Source: Zunongwangia pacifica
GTDB taxonomy: Bacteria; Bacteroidota; Bacteroidia; Flavobacteriales; Flavobacteriaceae
DNA: 64,000 bases
Direction: 5' to 3'
Assembly: GCF_023499215.1 (NCBI RefSeq)
Contig: NZ_JAKHSK010000002.1
Location: 242,096-306,095, forward strand
In this document: one piece after another, positions 34,441 to 44,054 of the stretch
Numbering within the stretch: the first letter of the stretch is position 1
How the letters are laid out: every line of letters starts with the position of its first letter
Program-made: the position numbers and the translations under genes
Notes under the pieces: generated by a model
What the model was told of the DNA's origin: nothing
Databases searched by the model: none
What the model saw: only the letters and a program-made list of their open reading frames with translations

Positions 34441-36351
34441 ATGAAGAAATTAATGCTGGTTATGAGCTTAGTAATTAGTGGTCCGCTTGTATTTGGGCAA
34501 CAAAAAATGACGCCGGAAAAGTTATGGCAGGTAGAACGAATTAGTGTTTTAGGACTCGATAAAAATGGGGAACAGTTATTCTATAAAGTTTCGATCCCTA
34601 ATATCGAAGAGAACGATTTTACGTCTAAATATTACCAAATTCCTGCTGAAGGTGGCACCGCAAAGGAGATTAGCAAAGAAGAAGTTGCTGTAGCAAGTGA
34701 TAGAAATATTTCTCCCAATGGGGAATACCAACTTTTTAATAAAGAAGTTCATATTGAAGATGTACAATCCAAAGATATTTATAAGAATTTAGACAAGTCT
34801 GATGCCTATGTATATTCAGATTTAGATATTCGTCATTGGGACACCTGGCAAAACGGAAATTACTCGCATGTATTCTATAAAAAAGTTGGGGAAGAAGACA
34901 GTGAAGGAATAGATATTATGCCTAATGAACCTTATTACACTCCGCAGAAACCATTTGGAGGGGAAGAGGATTACTGTTGGGCTCCAGACGGTAAAAGTAT
35001 TTATTACGTATCTAAAAAGCTAAAAGGTAAAGATTACGCGATAAGCACAAATACCGATATTTATAAATACAATTTGGAAACAAAAGAAACCGAAAATATC
35101 ACTGGGGAGAATAAAGGATATGATACCAATCCTGCTTTTTCTTCTGAAGGTGCTTTAGCCTGGTTGCAAATGAAAGAAGATGGGTATGAAGCAGATAAAA
35201 ATGATATTGTCGTTTTAGAAAATGGCGTAAAACAAAACCTAACGGCCAATTGGGACGGAACAGTAAATAGCTTTTTATGGGCTAAAAACGGAGAAGAAAT
35301 TTATTTCACCGCTCCGGTTGATGGTACCATCCAGTTATTCAAAGTAAATTATCCGGGGAAAAAACGAGTTGCTTCGGTAGTAGAACAGCTTTCTGAAGGA
35401 CAATTTGATGTTACCGGTATTGTTGCCGAAAAGAAAAAAGAACTTTTGGTTACCCGAACCGATATGAATCATGCTGCAGAAGTGTTTCGCTTCAACTTAA
35501 AGAAGAAAACTTTTGAGCAGCTGACAAATGTAAATACCGAATTGTATGCAGCTTTAGACCTTCCGAAGGTAGAAAAACGATATGTAAGCACTACCGATGG
35601 CAAAAAAATGTTAGTGTGGGTTATTTTGCCTCCTAATTTTGATGCTTCTAAAAAATATCCAACTTTATTATATGCGCAGGGAGGCCCACAATCTCCTTTA
35701 TCACAATTTTATTCTTTTCGATGGAATTTTCAGGTCATGGCCTCGCAAGGCTATATTGTAGTAGCGCCAAACCGTAGGGGAATGCAGGGACATGGTGTAG
35801 AATGGAACGAAGAAATTAGTAAAGACTGGGGCGGCCAGGTAATGGACGATTATTTATCGGCTATCGATGAAGTTGCTAAAGAATCCTATGTAGATAATGA
35901 CCGCTTAGGAGCTGTAGGAGCAAGTTACGGTGGATATTCAGTATTTTATTTAGCCGGAATTCATAATAACCGATTTAAAACATTTATTGCACACGATGGT
36001 GTTTTTGATACGCGAAGCATGTATGGAACTACGGAAGAATTGTTTTTTGTAAACCATGATTTTGGAGGTCCGTATTGGGAAAAAGAGAATGCCGATGCAC
36101 AAAAGGCCTATAACGAGTTTAACCCGATTACGAAAGTAGCCAATTGGGATACGCCTATTTTAATCTATCAGGGCGGTAAAGATTATCGTGTACCGATAGA
36201 GCAAGGTTTAGGTGCTTATCAAGCCGCACAATTGCTTGGTTTAAAAAGTAGATTGGTGTATTTTCCAGATGAAAACCACTGGGTGTTGCAGCCACAAAAC
36301 GCTTTGGTTTGGCAAAACGAGTTTTTTAAATGGTTAAAAGAAACCCTTTAA
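34441..36351 (+). CDS. S9 family prolyl-type serine peptidase, exported
   Basis: A 636-residue peptidase with a cleavable signal (MKKLMLVMSLVISGPLVFG). The N-terminal part (about 30-380) has the beta-propeller features of DPP4/acylaminoacyl peptidases. The C-terminal alpha/beta-hydrolase domain has the nucleophile Ser495 in GASYGGYS, an Asp in GGKDYRVP and a His in ENHW. It likely cleaves peptides in the periplasm or at the surface. Followed by a strong terminator. Confidence 0.94.
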   Translation: MKKLMLVMSLVISGPLVFGQQKMTPEKLWQVERISVLGLDKNGEQLFYKVSIPNIEENDFTSKYYQIPAEGGTAKEISKEEVAVASDRNISPNGEYQLFNKEVHIEDVQSKDIYKNLDKSDAYVYSDLDIRHWDTWQNGNYSHVFYKKVGEEDSEGIDIMPNEPYYTPQKPFGGEEDYCWAPDGKSIYYVSKKLKGKDYAISTNTDIYKYNLETKETENITGENKGYDTNPAFSSEGALAWLQMKEDGYEADKNDIVVLENGVKQNLTANWDGTVNSFLWAKNGEEIYFTAPVDGTIQLFKVNYPGKKRVASVVEQLSEGQFDVTGIVAEKKKELLVTRTDMNHAAEVFRFNLKKKTFEQLTNVNTELYAALDLPKVEKRYVSTTDGKKMLVWVILPPNFDASKKYPTLLYAQGGPQSPLSQFYSFRWNFQVMASQGYIVVAPNRRGMQGHGVEWNEEISKDWGGQVMDDYLSAIDEVAKESYVDNDRLGAVGASYGGYSVFYLAGIHNNRFKTFIAHDGVFDTRSMYGTTEELFFVNHDFGGPYWEKENADAQKAYNEFNPITKVANWDTPILIYQGGKDYRVPIEQGLGAYQAAQLLGLKSRLVYFPDENHWVLQPQNALVWQNEFFKWLKETL

Positions 36352-36370
36352 ATCAAATAAAATCGATTTG

Positions 36371-36407
36371 AAAAGGCCTTGCAATTTTAATTGCAAGGCC
36401 TTTTTTT
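36371..36407 (+). terminator. Terminator after S9 peptidase
   Basis: A 14-bp stem (36371-36384 with 36391-36404), with T7 from 36401, 19 bases after the stop. Confidence 0.92.
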
Positions 36408-36485
36408 ATTGGCACCGCCAAAAGCGTATAATATCCACTTAAAAATGAACTCTGAATTGTAAAAATTGAATTTAATTTAAGATGA

Positions 36486-36571
36486 TGCTGGAGGCTGAGT
36501 GAAATCTTTGCAAAAGATTTTGTACCGAAGCTTCCATTTCGATATAAATTTGGCCCGAAAATACACTCAAA
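36486..36571 (+). repeat. R3 repeat, copy A
   Basis: The core 36487-36539 (CTGGAGGCTGAGTGAAATC and on) matches 48 of 53 bases of copy B at 53137. A diverged tail (TCGATATAAATTT) is shared after a small indel. It contains a small hairpin, AAATCTTT/AAAGATTT. Confidence 0.75.
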
Positions 36572-36603
36572 ATATCTGGACTAATAGAAATTAAGTTAAA
36601 AGA

Positions 36604-38316
36604 TTAATGCAGTCTCATTAGTATATAACCATCAATATTATTGAATTTAACGTCGTTATTTTCTATATTTCCATTTATAGCATTAATGATCAGTTTAAAT
36701 TCACCAAATTCATTTGTTATAGTATATTCAAAACTTTCTACAGGCGCACTACTTAGGTAATCATAGAGCTTAATTTTTTTTCTGATATCTTTTTTGAGGT
36801 TGAATTTGAATAATTGTTTATCGGAACCTTTGAATATTATATATTGGTCCTCAACTTGCAGTAAATAGCCTGATTTTGGATTTTTATTTAAAGAAATCTC
36901 TACAAATTTTTCATAATCACTAATATCGATTTCCCTTCTTTTATTAATGTTTTGTAAGTAAAAATAATTCGTGTTGGAATTTATAGATTTACTATAATTC
37001 TTTTCCCCGTAAATGGAGTCTAATATCAAGCTGCCAGAGTTGTAAGCTGAAGTAATATAATTGGTTTTAAAACCTAAATCATCATCGATAAGATATAATT
37101 CATTCCTTTCTTTCAGGTATCTGGAAATATTTAAAAATCGATCGACTTCCTGCCGAGAAAGATTCGATTTTTTAGTTTTCTCAATTAAACTTAAAAGTTC
37201 TTTGCTCTGGGCATTTGTAGAGATTTTGAAGGCATTCCATGGCCCAGAAATACTTAATATACAAAGTATAAAGAAGCTAATAACTATAATCGATAAGCGT
37301 TTTTTCTTACTTATTAAAATGTAAATACTTATTCCTAAAATCCAAAGTGCGATAATAAGTAAAAAGTATCTGTTCTCTGTAAAATTATATTCTAGTACCC
37401 TAGTGAAAATAGCTACAAAAAGTAAAATAAATAAGGGAAATAAAGAGAAATAAAAGAATGGATAAAATTTATTTACTATTAAGTCCGGATGCTTTTCTCT
37501 AATGGGTTCAATAATTATATGAATTATAAAACCAGCAACTGAAAGAATTGTTATCAAGTAAGAAACCCAACCTTGAGGAAGTTCCCAGGTGATTAAAATT
37601 TTTAGGGAATAGGCATAAACGATTACCAGGTACAATAGAACGATAGGGATAAGAATGTATTTTATCAATACATCTAATGCTTTAGAATAATAGAGTTGTT
37701 GCGTATGATGTATTGCAGTTGGAAAATCGGATAAATAGATAAAGGTATTTATGATACCAAGGCAAATAACAAATAAATCGCCATAAATTTCATCTCTGAT
37801 ATTTATTGAAAATAAATTTTCAATAGCTAATAACGCCAAAGATAATCCCAAATAAATGATTCCTGAAAATACAACACTTCTGGAAATGGCAATAATTATT
37901 CTTTGTAAATAATTCCAGTAATCTAATTTATTCCAACGGCTGGTAAACGGTGCAAAGAAGATTAAAATATGTCCAGAAATTAATAAAATGAACCATCTGG
38001 TATAAGTTATACTTGTTGAGTTTTCATAATCAGGAAAGCTAATATAATAGAGTAGTAATCCTAATAATGCTAATACACGTATGGCCCAACTGACTGATTT
38101 ATTAGAAAAACTCTCATTTAAAAATCGGATTCCTATAAGCCAGCTAACTCCTAAGATCAAAACTAAAGTTTCAGCATAGAAAGTTGTAAATATATTGGCA
38201 TCAGTTTCTACTAAACCAATTATATAAATGCTCCCCAGTATTACCCATACTAAGGTTAAAGGAAATCGCCGAAAGGCAATATTCATTTTACCAGGTAGCT
38301 CTTTAAAATAGCTCAT
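36604..38316 (-). CDS. DUF4153 multi-pass membrane protein
   Basis: A 570-residue protein with about 11-12 hydrophobic helices over the first two thirds and a soluble C-terminal part. The N-terminus (FKELPGKMNIAFRRFPLTLV) and helix pattern match DUF4153 membrane proteins of Bacteroidota. Function unknown. Its start is 3 bases after the stop of the serine hydrolase gene upstream, so the two are cotranscribed. Confidence 0.82.
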   Translation of the reverse strand: MSYFKELPGKMNIAFRRFPLTLVWVILGSIYIIGLVETDANIFTTFYAETLVLILGVSWLIGIRFLNESFSNKSVSWAIRVLALLGLLLYYISFPDYENSTSITYTRWFILLISGHILIFFAPFTSRWNKLDYWNYLQRIIIAISRSVVFSGIIYLGLSLALLAIENLFSINIRDEIYGDLFVICLGIINTFIYLSDFPTAIHHTQQLYYSKALDVLIKYILIPIVLLYLVIVYAYSLKILITWELPQGWVSYLITILSVAGFIIHIIIEPIREKHPDLIVNKFYPFFYFSLFPLFILLFVAIFTRVLEYNFTENRYFLLIIALWILGISIYILISKKKRLSIIVISFFILCILSISGPWNAFKISTNAQSKELLSLIEKTKKSNLSRQEVDRFLNISRYLKERNELYLIDDDLGFKTNYITSAYNSGSLILDSIYGEKNYSKSINSNTNYFYLQNINKRREIDISDYEKFVEISLNKNPKSGYLLQVEDQYIIFKGSDKQLFKFNLKKDIRKKIKLYDYLSSAPVESFEYTITNEFGEFKLIINAINGNIENNDVKFNNIDGYILMRLH

Positions 38317-38319
38317 TAT

Positions 38320-39465
38320 TTAATTTTTTAGCATCTTATAAGCCTCATCGATATATCGATAAAAATCGGGGCTATGTTTGTCCTCTCCGTTGCGTTTTAA
38401 AAGGCCCTGACCTAAACGAACAATAATTAGATCATCTTCAGGAATTACAATAATGTACTGCCCTAAAATACCACGCATATAGAAGATTTTCTTGTCTTTA
38501 TAATCACTAAGCCAAAGTCCGTATCCGTAATACGGAGTGTCCTCGAATCTTGGATTTTTCATGGTTCGAACAAAAGAAGGGTTTATAAGTCGTTGCCCGT
38601 TCCATTGTCCATTTTGTTTAAAAAGCTTCCCGAATTTTGCAAAATCCCTAGCGTTGCTGGCAATACAACAATAGGCTTTTTCCATACCGCTTTCCTGGCT
38701 ATCTAATTGCCATAGGGCATCGCTTTGCATTCCCAGTGGTTGCCAGAAGCTTTCACTTAAATAGTCAGATAAGGTTTTATTGGTCGCTTCTTCTAAAACC
38801 ATGGCTAAAAGTTCTGTATTTCCGCTTAGGTATTTAAATTTTTTGCCGGGTGTTTTTACCACTTTAAGGTCTAAAATTATTTTTCGAATATCATCATCAA
38901 AATAGGCTTTGGCTGTTTGACCAAAAGGGTTATAATAGCTTTCGTCCCAATTAAGTCCTGAAGACATCGACGCTAAATCGCCTACGGTTAACCGAATGTC
39001 ATACTGCGGAAAAAAATGACTTACAGGCTCATTAATACTGGTGATATAGCCATCCCGAATAGCTTTTCCCAAAAGTGCAACCACCACACTTTTGGCCATG
39101 GAAAATGAATTGGTTTTGCTTTTTGCTGAATATTGATCGTAATAGTTCTCATACCAGATGCTATCGTTTTTAATGATCAAAAAAGCAGCCGTATGAAGTT
39201 CTTTGTTGAGGTTTTCTAAAGAGTCGGTTGCTTTAACCGAATTATAATTTTTGCTTTCTGGCCACGGTTGTGAGTTTAAACTATCAGCTTTAATTACACG
39301 ATTATCAAATTCAGGATAATCATCGATATACGCGGTTTTATGACCTTTAAGATAGGTAACCTTTATGCCTTTTAAGATATAATCATAATCGAATATATAA
39401 AGCAGCGCAATAAGCAGGATCAAAATACTGAGAACGTATTTTAGAAAGCGTAAAAATTTCTTCAT
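38320..39465 (-). CDS. Beta-lactamase-fold serine hydrolase (class C-like)
   Basis: A 381-residue membrane-anchored hydrolase: an N-terminal helix (about 8-25), then the serine-hydrolase domain with SxxK in FSMAKSVV. A YxN-type element occurs at KYLSGNTE, and GYGLW near the C-terminal part is typical of EstB/6-aminohexanoate hydrolase relatives. It probably acts on esters or peptides rather than beta-lactams. Operon with the DUF4153 gene. Confidence 0.9.
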   Translation of the reverse strand: MKKFLRFLKYVLSILILLIALLYIFDYDYILKGIKVTYLKGHKTAYIDDYPEFDNRVIKADSLNSQPWPESKNYNSVKATDSLENLNKELHTAAFLIIKNDSIWYENYYDQYSAKSKTNSFSMAKSVVVALLGKAIRDGYITSINEPVSHFFPQYDIRLTVGDLASMSSGLNWDESYYNPFGQTAKAYFDDDIRKIILDLKVVKTPGKKFKYLSGNTELLAMVLEEATNKTLSDYLSESFWQPLGMQSDALWQLDSQESGMEKAYCCIASNARDFAKFGKLFKQNGQWNGQRLINPSFVRTMKNPRFEDTPYYGYGLWLSDYKDKKIFYMRGILGQYIIVIPEDDLIIVRLGQGLLKRNGEDKHSPDFYRYIDEAYKMLKN

Positions 39466-39531
39466 AGCCTAAAATTAAGGATTCTGAAGAAATAAAACCT
39501 AGCTTAAACTTTAAATACTATCAAAATTCGT

Positions 39532-40011
39532 CTAAAATAAACTTTGCTGTGGTGAAGGGCTCTCTAATTCCAATAACCATTTCTTGCGGTGTAATCCACC
39601 GGCATAACCGGTAAGCGAACCATCACTACCAATTACACGGTGACAGGGTACCACAATCCAAAGCGGATTTTTACCGTTAGCTGATGCGACTGCTCTTATC
39701 GCTTTAGGATCACCCAGCTTTTTAGAAAGTTCCATATACGAACTGGTTTTTCCAAAAGGAATCTCTAATAAGGCTTTCCATACTTTTTTCTGAAAAGGGG
39801 TGCCTTCCGGATTCATTTTAAAATCAAAATATTTTCGTCTTTTCAGAAAATATTCCTGCAATTGGGTCTTGGCCTGAAGTACGCACTCCGGAAGCTCCTG
39901 GCTTTCCTGAAATTCTATATTTTTCTCCTGAATTTTTATTTCAGAAACTCCGTCGTTATTACCCTTTATACTGGCTGTTCCCAGAGGAGTCTTCAGATAC
40001 GTTGTCTTCAT
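39532..40011 (-). CDS. ogt: Methylated-DNA-protein-cysteine S-methyltransferase
   Basis: A 159-residue O6-alkylguanine repair protein. The acceptor cysteine is in the signature [10 protein letters not shown], with the downstream [18 protein letters not shown] element. The N-terminus [13 protein letters not shown] is family-like, so the start at 40011 is real. Its first 53 bases overlap the 3' end of the CNNM gene in another frame. Confidence 0.94.
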   Translation of the reverse strand: MKTTYLKTPLGTASIKGNNDGVSEIKIQEKNIEFQESQELPECVLQAKTQLQEYFLKRRKYFDFKMNPEGTPFQKKVWKALLEIPFGKTSSYMELSKKLGDPKAIRAVASANGKNPLWIVVPCHRVIGSDGSLTGYAGGLHRKKWLLELESPSPQQSLF

Positions 40012-41098
40012 TTTGTAATTCTTCAGGTTGTGCTTCTTCGCGACGTTGGATTAATCCCAGGCGTTTTGCCCGTCGTTCCCAACTTTTACGGGCAAGCTTT
40101 TGCATATCTTCAATACTGTCACTTTCGTCCATAATTTCCAGACCTAAAAGTGTTTCAATAATATCTTCCATAGTGACCAGGCCAACTACATTTCCAAATT
40201 CGTCGGTCACGATAGAAATATGGGTTCGTTTTCTAATAAAGATATCAAAAAGATCGGGGATAGGCACTTCAGAGGTGGTCACAAAGATCTCACGTTTTAA
40301 AGCTTCCAGTTTCACTTGTCCGTTTTGCTTTATCATTTCTTCCAGCAAATCGTCCTTTAAAATAAAACCGGTGATATTATTAGATTTCTCTTTATATACC
40401 GGGATTCTGGAAAATTTTAAATTTTTATGGGATTGGTGAAATTCTTCAATGCTCTTAGACTCATCTTCTGTAATTGCTACAGAAAATGGCGTCATGATAT
40501 CTTTGGCCTCTACCGATTTAAAGACCAGCATATTTTTAATCACAGTGCTTTCGTTCTCTTCAAAAACACCTTCTTCTTCAGCAGCTTCGGTAATTGCTGC
40601 AAACTCTTCCCGACTCATGGTATTCACCTTGGCCGATTTGCCAATAAGTCGTGTTGTTAACATGAGTAGCCATAAGAGACCGGTATATTTTATTGGAGCG
40701 ATCATTAATCTAAGGGCGTTCGCAGTAAAGGCACCCATTTTATCCCAGTATGTGGCTCCTAGTGTTTTTGGGATAATTTCAGAAAGTATTAAAATTCCTA
40801 ATGTTAATAATCCCGAAACTATACCTACAGCGTTGCTGCCATCCCCATAGGTTTTTTCGGCTTGTACGCCTACTAATATAGAACCTACGGTGTGGGCGAC
40901 CGTATTTATGGTTAAAATGGCAATTAAAGGCTTATCGATATCTTTTTTAAAATTCGCCAAAACCTCAGCATAATGTTTACCCTCTTGTTTCTTTATTTTT
41001 ATATAGGCCGGGGTAAAACTTAGAAGTGCAGCTTCTAAAATAGAGCACATAAAGGAAAAAAATATCGAAAATGTGGCAAAAAGCAGGAGTAATCCCAT
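39959..41098 (-). CDS. CNNM/CorC-type transporter with CBS domains
   Basis: A 379-residue membrane protein. A CNNM (DUF21) domain with about four helices (about 1-145) includes [18 protein letters not shown] pair follows (about 185-320; [19 protein letters not shown] and the [16 protein letters not shown] block), then a short acidic tail. The family exports Mg2+/Co2+ or related cations. The acidic tail overlaps ogt, so the two genes are cotranscribed. Not the longer GldE form. Confidence 0.92.
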   Translation of the reverse strand: MGLLLLFATFSIFFSFMCSILEAALLSFTPAYIKIKKQEGKHYAEVLANFKKDIDKPLIAILTINTVAHTVGSILVGVQAEKTYGDGSNAVGIVSGLLTLGILILSEIIPKTLGATYWDKMGAFTANALRLMIAPIKYTGLLWLLMLTTRLIGKSAKVNTMSREEFAAITEAAEEEGVFEENESTVIKNMLVFKSVEAKDIMTPFSVAITEDESKSIEEFHQSHKNLKFSRIPVYKEKSNNITGFILKDDLLEEMIKQNGQVKLEALKREIFVTTSEVPIPDLFDIFIRKRTHISIVTDEFGNVVGLVTMEDIIETLLGLEIMDESDSIEDMQKLARKSWERRAKRLGLIQRREEAQPEELQNEDNVSEDSSGNSQYKG

Positions 41099-41172
41099 TA
41101 GTGTTCTTTAGTTTTTAAGAAAACTAAATTAGGGATTAAAAAACGAATTTATTTGAAAGAAATTATAAAATA

Positions 41173-41209
41173 AGAAAGCTGTTCTATAAATTTTAAAGAA
41201 CAGCTTTCT
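41173..41209 (-). terminator. Terminator of the gene at 41238
   Basis: A 13-bp stem (41173-41185 with 41197-41209), U-rich on the minus strand beyond the second arm, 29 bases after the stop. Confidence 0.8.
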
Positions 41210-41237
41210 ATCAACAACTCAACCAATTAAAGATCCT

Positions 41238-41720
41238 TTATAAGCTTGTCTGTATAAGATCATTCCAGCGGGAAGCTGCAAATAATTGGGTTTCCATATC
41301 ATTAGTATCTCCGTTATCCTCGTCGTAAAATAAAATTTCACTTATACGTTTATGATTAGATTTAGAGAGTAATTCTATACTTATCTGAATGATTTTTGTT
41401 TTTCTTTTTTCGTTTTCGGTAAACGTAACACTGCGTTTTATGACACTGGTTTTATTAATTTCAGAGAGGTCTATCATCTGATGTTGCATTGCATTAACCG
41501 GCTCCATGATCAAAAGTTTATGTTGTGTTTTATCCAATCCTAAGATTAAAGAATTAGAAATTTCAGTATAATCCAGATTTATATTGTACTCTTTAGCAAG
41601 ATTTTGGAGGGCTCTTTTGTTTTTCTTTTCTTTTAGACCCTGTATGTAAAGTGCGTAAAATATAGGCCCCATAAATAAAATAAAAAGGGTAATGCCTATT
41701 ACTGTTGAAGATAATTCCAT
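41238..41720 (-). CDS. Single-pass membrane protein, unknown
   Basis: A 160-residue protein with one N-terminal membrane helix (about 6-26) followed by a soluble domain (KRALQNLAKEYNINLDYTE and on). No family recognised. Start ATG 41720; it ends before a terminator, 101 bases from the next gene upstream. The coding quality (clear signal anchor, terminator) supports a real gene. Confidence 0.7.
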   Translation of the reverse strand: MELSSTVIGITLFILFMGPIFYALYIQGLKEKKNKRALQNLAKEYNINLDYTEISNSLILGLDKTQHKLLIMEPVNAMQHQMIDLSEINKTSVIKRSVTFTENEKRKTKIIQISIELLSKSNHKRISEILFYDEDNGDTNDMETQLFAASRWNDLIQTSL

Positions 41721-41821
41721 TTTTTATTGAATTTTAATAATTATAAATACATGATATAATCCTTGCATAGGATCTCATGTTGTTTTTGCTGAAAATCAGC
41801 ACTAAATAATTATTAAATCAA

Positions 41822-42175
41822 TCAGGAGTAAAAGTGGAATGGAAATATTTGAGCTTCCAGCTTGCTTTTGTGGTCTTGAATAAAACCCCAGGAGTTATTT
41901 AGGGTAAGCTGCGGAATTTTTCTGGAATCCAGCTGAAAGTAACTATTGAAGAATACAAGGGACAATGCAAGATCTTCCTGATCGGTTTGCAGATTGTAAC
42001 TTCCCGGTTCTTCAAAAACAAATGCTTTGGTGATATCAGATTGCTGAAAACTAGAAGTGCTTTTTGCCGAATCCTGATATACGTAAGCTGAGGTTTTAGG
42101 TTGTGAAATTCCTACGGCGCTTAATAAAGCAATAAGCACCAAAGAAAATGAGATATGTAGTTTGTTGAATTTCAC
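41822..42175 (-). CDS. Small exported protein, unknown
   Basis: A 117-residue protein with a signal-like N-terminus (KLHISFSLVLIALLSAVGIS) and a polar mature part without recognised motifs. The start at 42175 is ATG. Presumably periplasmic or outer-membrane associated. Function unknown. Confidence 0.62.
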   Translation of the reverse strand: MKFNKLHISFSLVLIALLSAVGISQPKTSAYVYQDSAKSTSSFQQSDITKAFVFEEPGSYNLQTDQEDLALSLVFFNSYFQLDSRKIPQLTLNNSWGFIQDHKSKLEAQIFPFHFYS

Positions 42176-42322
42176 GGCATAAATTTACTAAAAAACCGAA
42201 TGTGAAAGATTAAAATATTGATAAATAATCACTAGCTGCCAGCTTTCAGCAATCATCATTATTTATTTTTCTTAACACGACCTTATTGCCAGTTCGCGAA
42301 GTGTCAAAAAAATGAATTTCTT

Positions 42323-42356
42323 CCTGAATCTGCCCATCGGGCAGTCAGGCTTTTTT
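42323..42356. repeat. GC-rich palindrome with T tract
   Basis: CCTGA plus CTGCCC pair with GGGCAG plus TCAGG around the loop ATC, with a 2-base bulge, followed by cT6. It could terminate plus-strand transcripts, but no plus gene precedes it, so it is more likely an extragenic palindrome. Confidence 0.6.
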
Positions 42357-42409
42357 CAGGATTATTCTATAAATTCTGATATATAATTCCAAATCAATTT
42401 TGAATAACA

Positions 42410-42446
42410 AAAAACCTCACAGATTTTTAAAATCTGTGAGGTTTTT
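42410..42446 (-). terminator. Terminator of hemB (heme operon end)
   Basis: A 16-bp perfect stem (42410-42425 with 42431-42446) with A5/T5 at its base, 47 bases after the hemB stop. It can work in both directions. Confidence 0.9.
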
Positions 42447-42492
42447 GTTTGTTTTCTATTATCGAAAAGCGAAGCGATCTAAGCTCTAATAA

Positions 42493-43488
42493 TTATTGCT
42501 GAAGTAATTTTGCGGCATACTTCGCAAAATAAGTTGAAATAATACTGGCTCCTGCTCTTTTTATAGCAGTTAATTGTTCTAGCAAAACGGCGTCGTGGTC
42601 TATCCATCCTTTTTCTGAAGCAGCTTTAATCATAGCATATTCTCCAGAGACTTGATAGACCGCAACAGGTACATTTACGGCATTTTTAACTTCTCTTACT
42701 ACATCTAAATAGCATAACCCGGGTTTAACCATAACGATGTCTGCACCTTCTTCCACATCGTGAATGGCTTCTTTGATGGCTTCGGTACGGTTGGCAAAAT
42801 CCATTTGATAGGTTCTTTTGTCTTTGGGTATTTCTACCGTACTGTCTTTAGGAGCAGAGTCTAGGGCATCACGAAACGGACCGTAAAAAGCAGAGGCATA
42901 TTTAGCGCTGTAACTCATAATCCCTACGTTATGAAACCCATTTTCTTCCAATCCTTTTCTAATGGCTAAGATTCTGCCATCCATCATGTCGCTAGGAGCT
43001 ATAAAATCTGCCCCCGCTTCGGCATGGCTAATGCTCATTTTCGTTAAAGCATCAACGGTAGGATCGTTAACTACCTGACCATTTTCTATAATGCCATCGT
43101 GACCATAAATAGAATAAGGATCTAGTGCTACATCGGGCATCACAATCATTTCGGGAACGGCATCCTTTATAGCTTTAATCGTTTGCTGCATAAGACCGTC
43201 TTTGTTCCAGGCTTCTTTACCGGTATTGTCTTTTAAATCTTCACTTACCTTCGCATAAAGATTCACCGCTTTTACGCCTAAAGCCCACAATTCTTTTACT
43301 TCTTTTACAGTGCCGTCTAAAGATTGACGATAAACTCCGGGCATTGATGGTACTTCCGATTTTATTCCTTTACCTTCGGTTACAAACATGGGGCACATAA
43401 AGTCTTGTGGACTCACACTTGTTTCTCTTACTAAACTTCGAATGGCTTCGTTGGTACGCAATCTTCTATTTCTTTGTAATGGGAACAT
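42493..43488 (-). CDS. hemB: Porphobilinogen synthase
   Basis: A 331-residue delta-aminolevulinic acid dehydratase that condenses two ALA to porphobilinogen. The Schiff-base lysine regions YSAKYASAFYGPFRDA and MVKPGLCYLD are present, and the start PLQRNRRLR matches the family. It is the last gene of the heme operon (hemA-C-D-E-x-x-F-B), separated from hemF by a four-helix-bundle gene. Confidence 0.97.
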   Translation of the reverse strand: MFPLQRNRRLRTNEAIRSLVRETSVSPQDFMCPMFVTEGKGIKSEVPSMPGVYRQSLDGTVKEVKELWALGVKAVNLYAKVSEDLKDNTGKEAWNKDGLMQQTIKAIKDAVPEMIVMPDVALDPYSIYGHDGIIENGQVVNDPTVDALTKMSISHAEAGADFIAPSDMMDGRILAIRKGLEENGFHNVGIMSYSAKYASAFYGPFRDALDSAPKDSTVEIPKDKRTYQMDFANRTEAIKEAIHDVEEGADIVMVKPGLCYLDVVREVKNAVNVPVAVYQVSGEYAMIKAASEKGWIDHDAVLLEQLTAIKRAGASIISTYFAKYAAKLLQQ

Positions 43489-43628
43489 GATTTTGTTTTT
43501 AGTTGCCAGTAAGCAGTTTTTAAGTTTACGGCTAAATTAAACTATTTAAAATGTTGATTTTATTTTTCGAATTAATGAAGCTAGCATTTTCTTAACTTCT
43601 AAAATTTCAGATAGTAAGCTTTCAGCTA

Positions 43629-43985
43629 TTAGCTTCCATTTAAAGTTTTTATAAGAGCACTAAGCATTTTCTTAATTTCTTCAGTTTGAAGTTGAAGGTT
43701 TTCATAGTCTTCAGCACTAATAAAATTGAGGTCTTTGCTTAGCAACATTTGATATTCTAATTCGTTTGCTGAGCCAAATGAAATATATAGAAATCGAGAG
43801 AAGTCCTTATCAGATTTTCTTCCACAACCTTCAGCAATATTGGTAGGTATGGAACTCGATGACCTTTTAATTTGGCTTACCAGATTGAAAGTTTCTTCTT
43901 TTGGATACTTTGCGGATAGTTTATAGACCTCCAATGTTAATTGATGGGATTTCTGCCAAACCAAGTATTTCTTATAATTTTTCAT
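43629..43985 (-). CDS. Four-helix-bundle protein (23S rRNA intervening-sequence protein family), second copy
   Basis: A 118-residue four-helix-bundle protein (SQIKRSSSSIPTNIAEGCGR and the DFSRFLYISFGSANELEYQ pattern), a distinct paralogue of the one inside scoAB. It is the more usual subtype, with NIAEG. It sits between hemF and hemB with AGCT-rich R2 repeats on both sides, one overlapping its stop codon, so it appears inserted into the heme operon. Confidence 0.92.
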   Translation of the reverse strand: MKNYKKYLVWQKSHQLTLEVYKLSAKYPKEETFNLVSQIKRSSSSIPTNIAEGCGRKSDKDFSRFLYISFGSANELEYQMLLSKDLNFISAEDYENLQLQTEEIKKMLSALIKTLNGS

Positions 43986-43990
43986 CTTTT

Positions 43991-44052
43991 AAGCTGACTG
44001 CTGAGAGCTAAAAGCTATCAGCTATATTTCTGTCCACCGTAAACTATTAACA
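43991..44052 (+). repeat. R2 repeat, copy a
   Basis: An AGCT-rich block (AGCTGACTGCTGAGAGCTAA and more) followed by CCGTAAACTATTAAC. The same two-part layout is seen at 52257 and 60531. It lies between hemF and the four-helix-bundle gene. Confidence 0.6.
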
Positions 44053-44054
44053 AC

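Larger units (their letters stand above)
42176..42492. other. Gene-free gap before the heme operon end
   Basis: 317 bases with no supported gene. It contains an AGCT-rich R2 fragment (about 42231-42250: GCTGCCAGCTTTCAGC), the GC-rich palindrome at 42323 and the hemB terminator at 42410. Confidence 0.7.

Noticed and set aside
40002..40439. 145-codon plus-strand frame opposite the CNNM gene
   Set aside because: Ser/Arg-rich antisense shadow of the CBS region.
43629..43985. Real heme-pathway role for the four-helix-bundle gene
   Set aside because: Its family occurs in unrelated loci, including scoAB here, and it is bordered by repeats; insertion explains it better.
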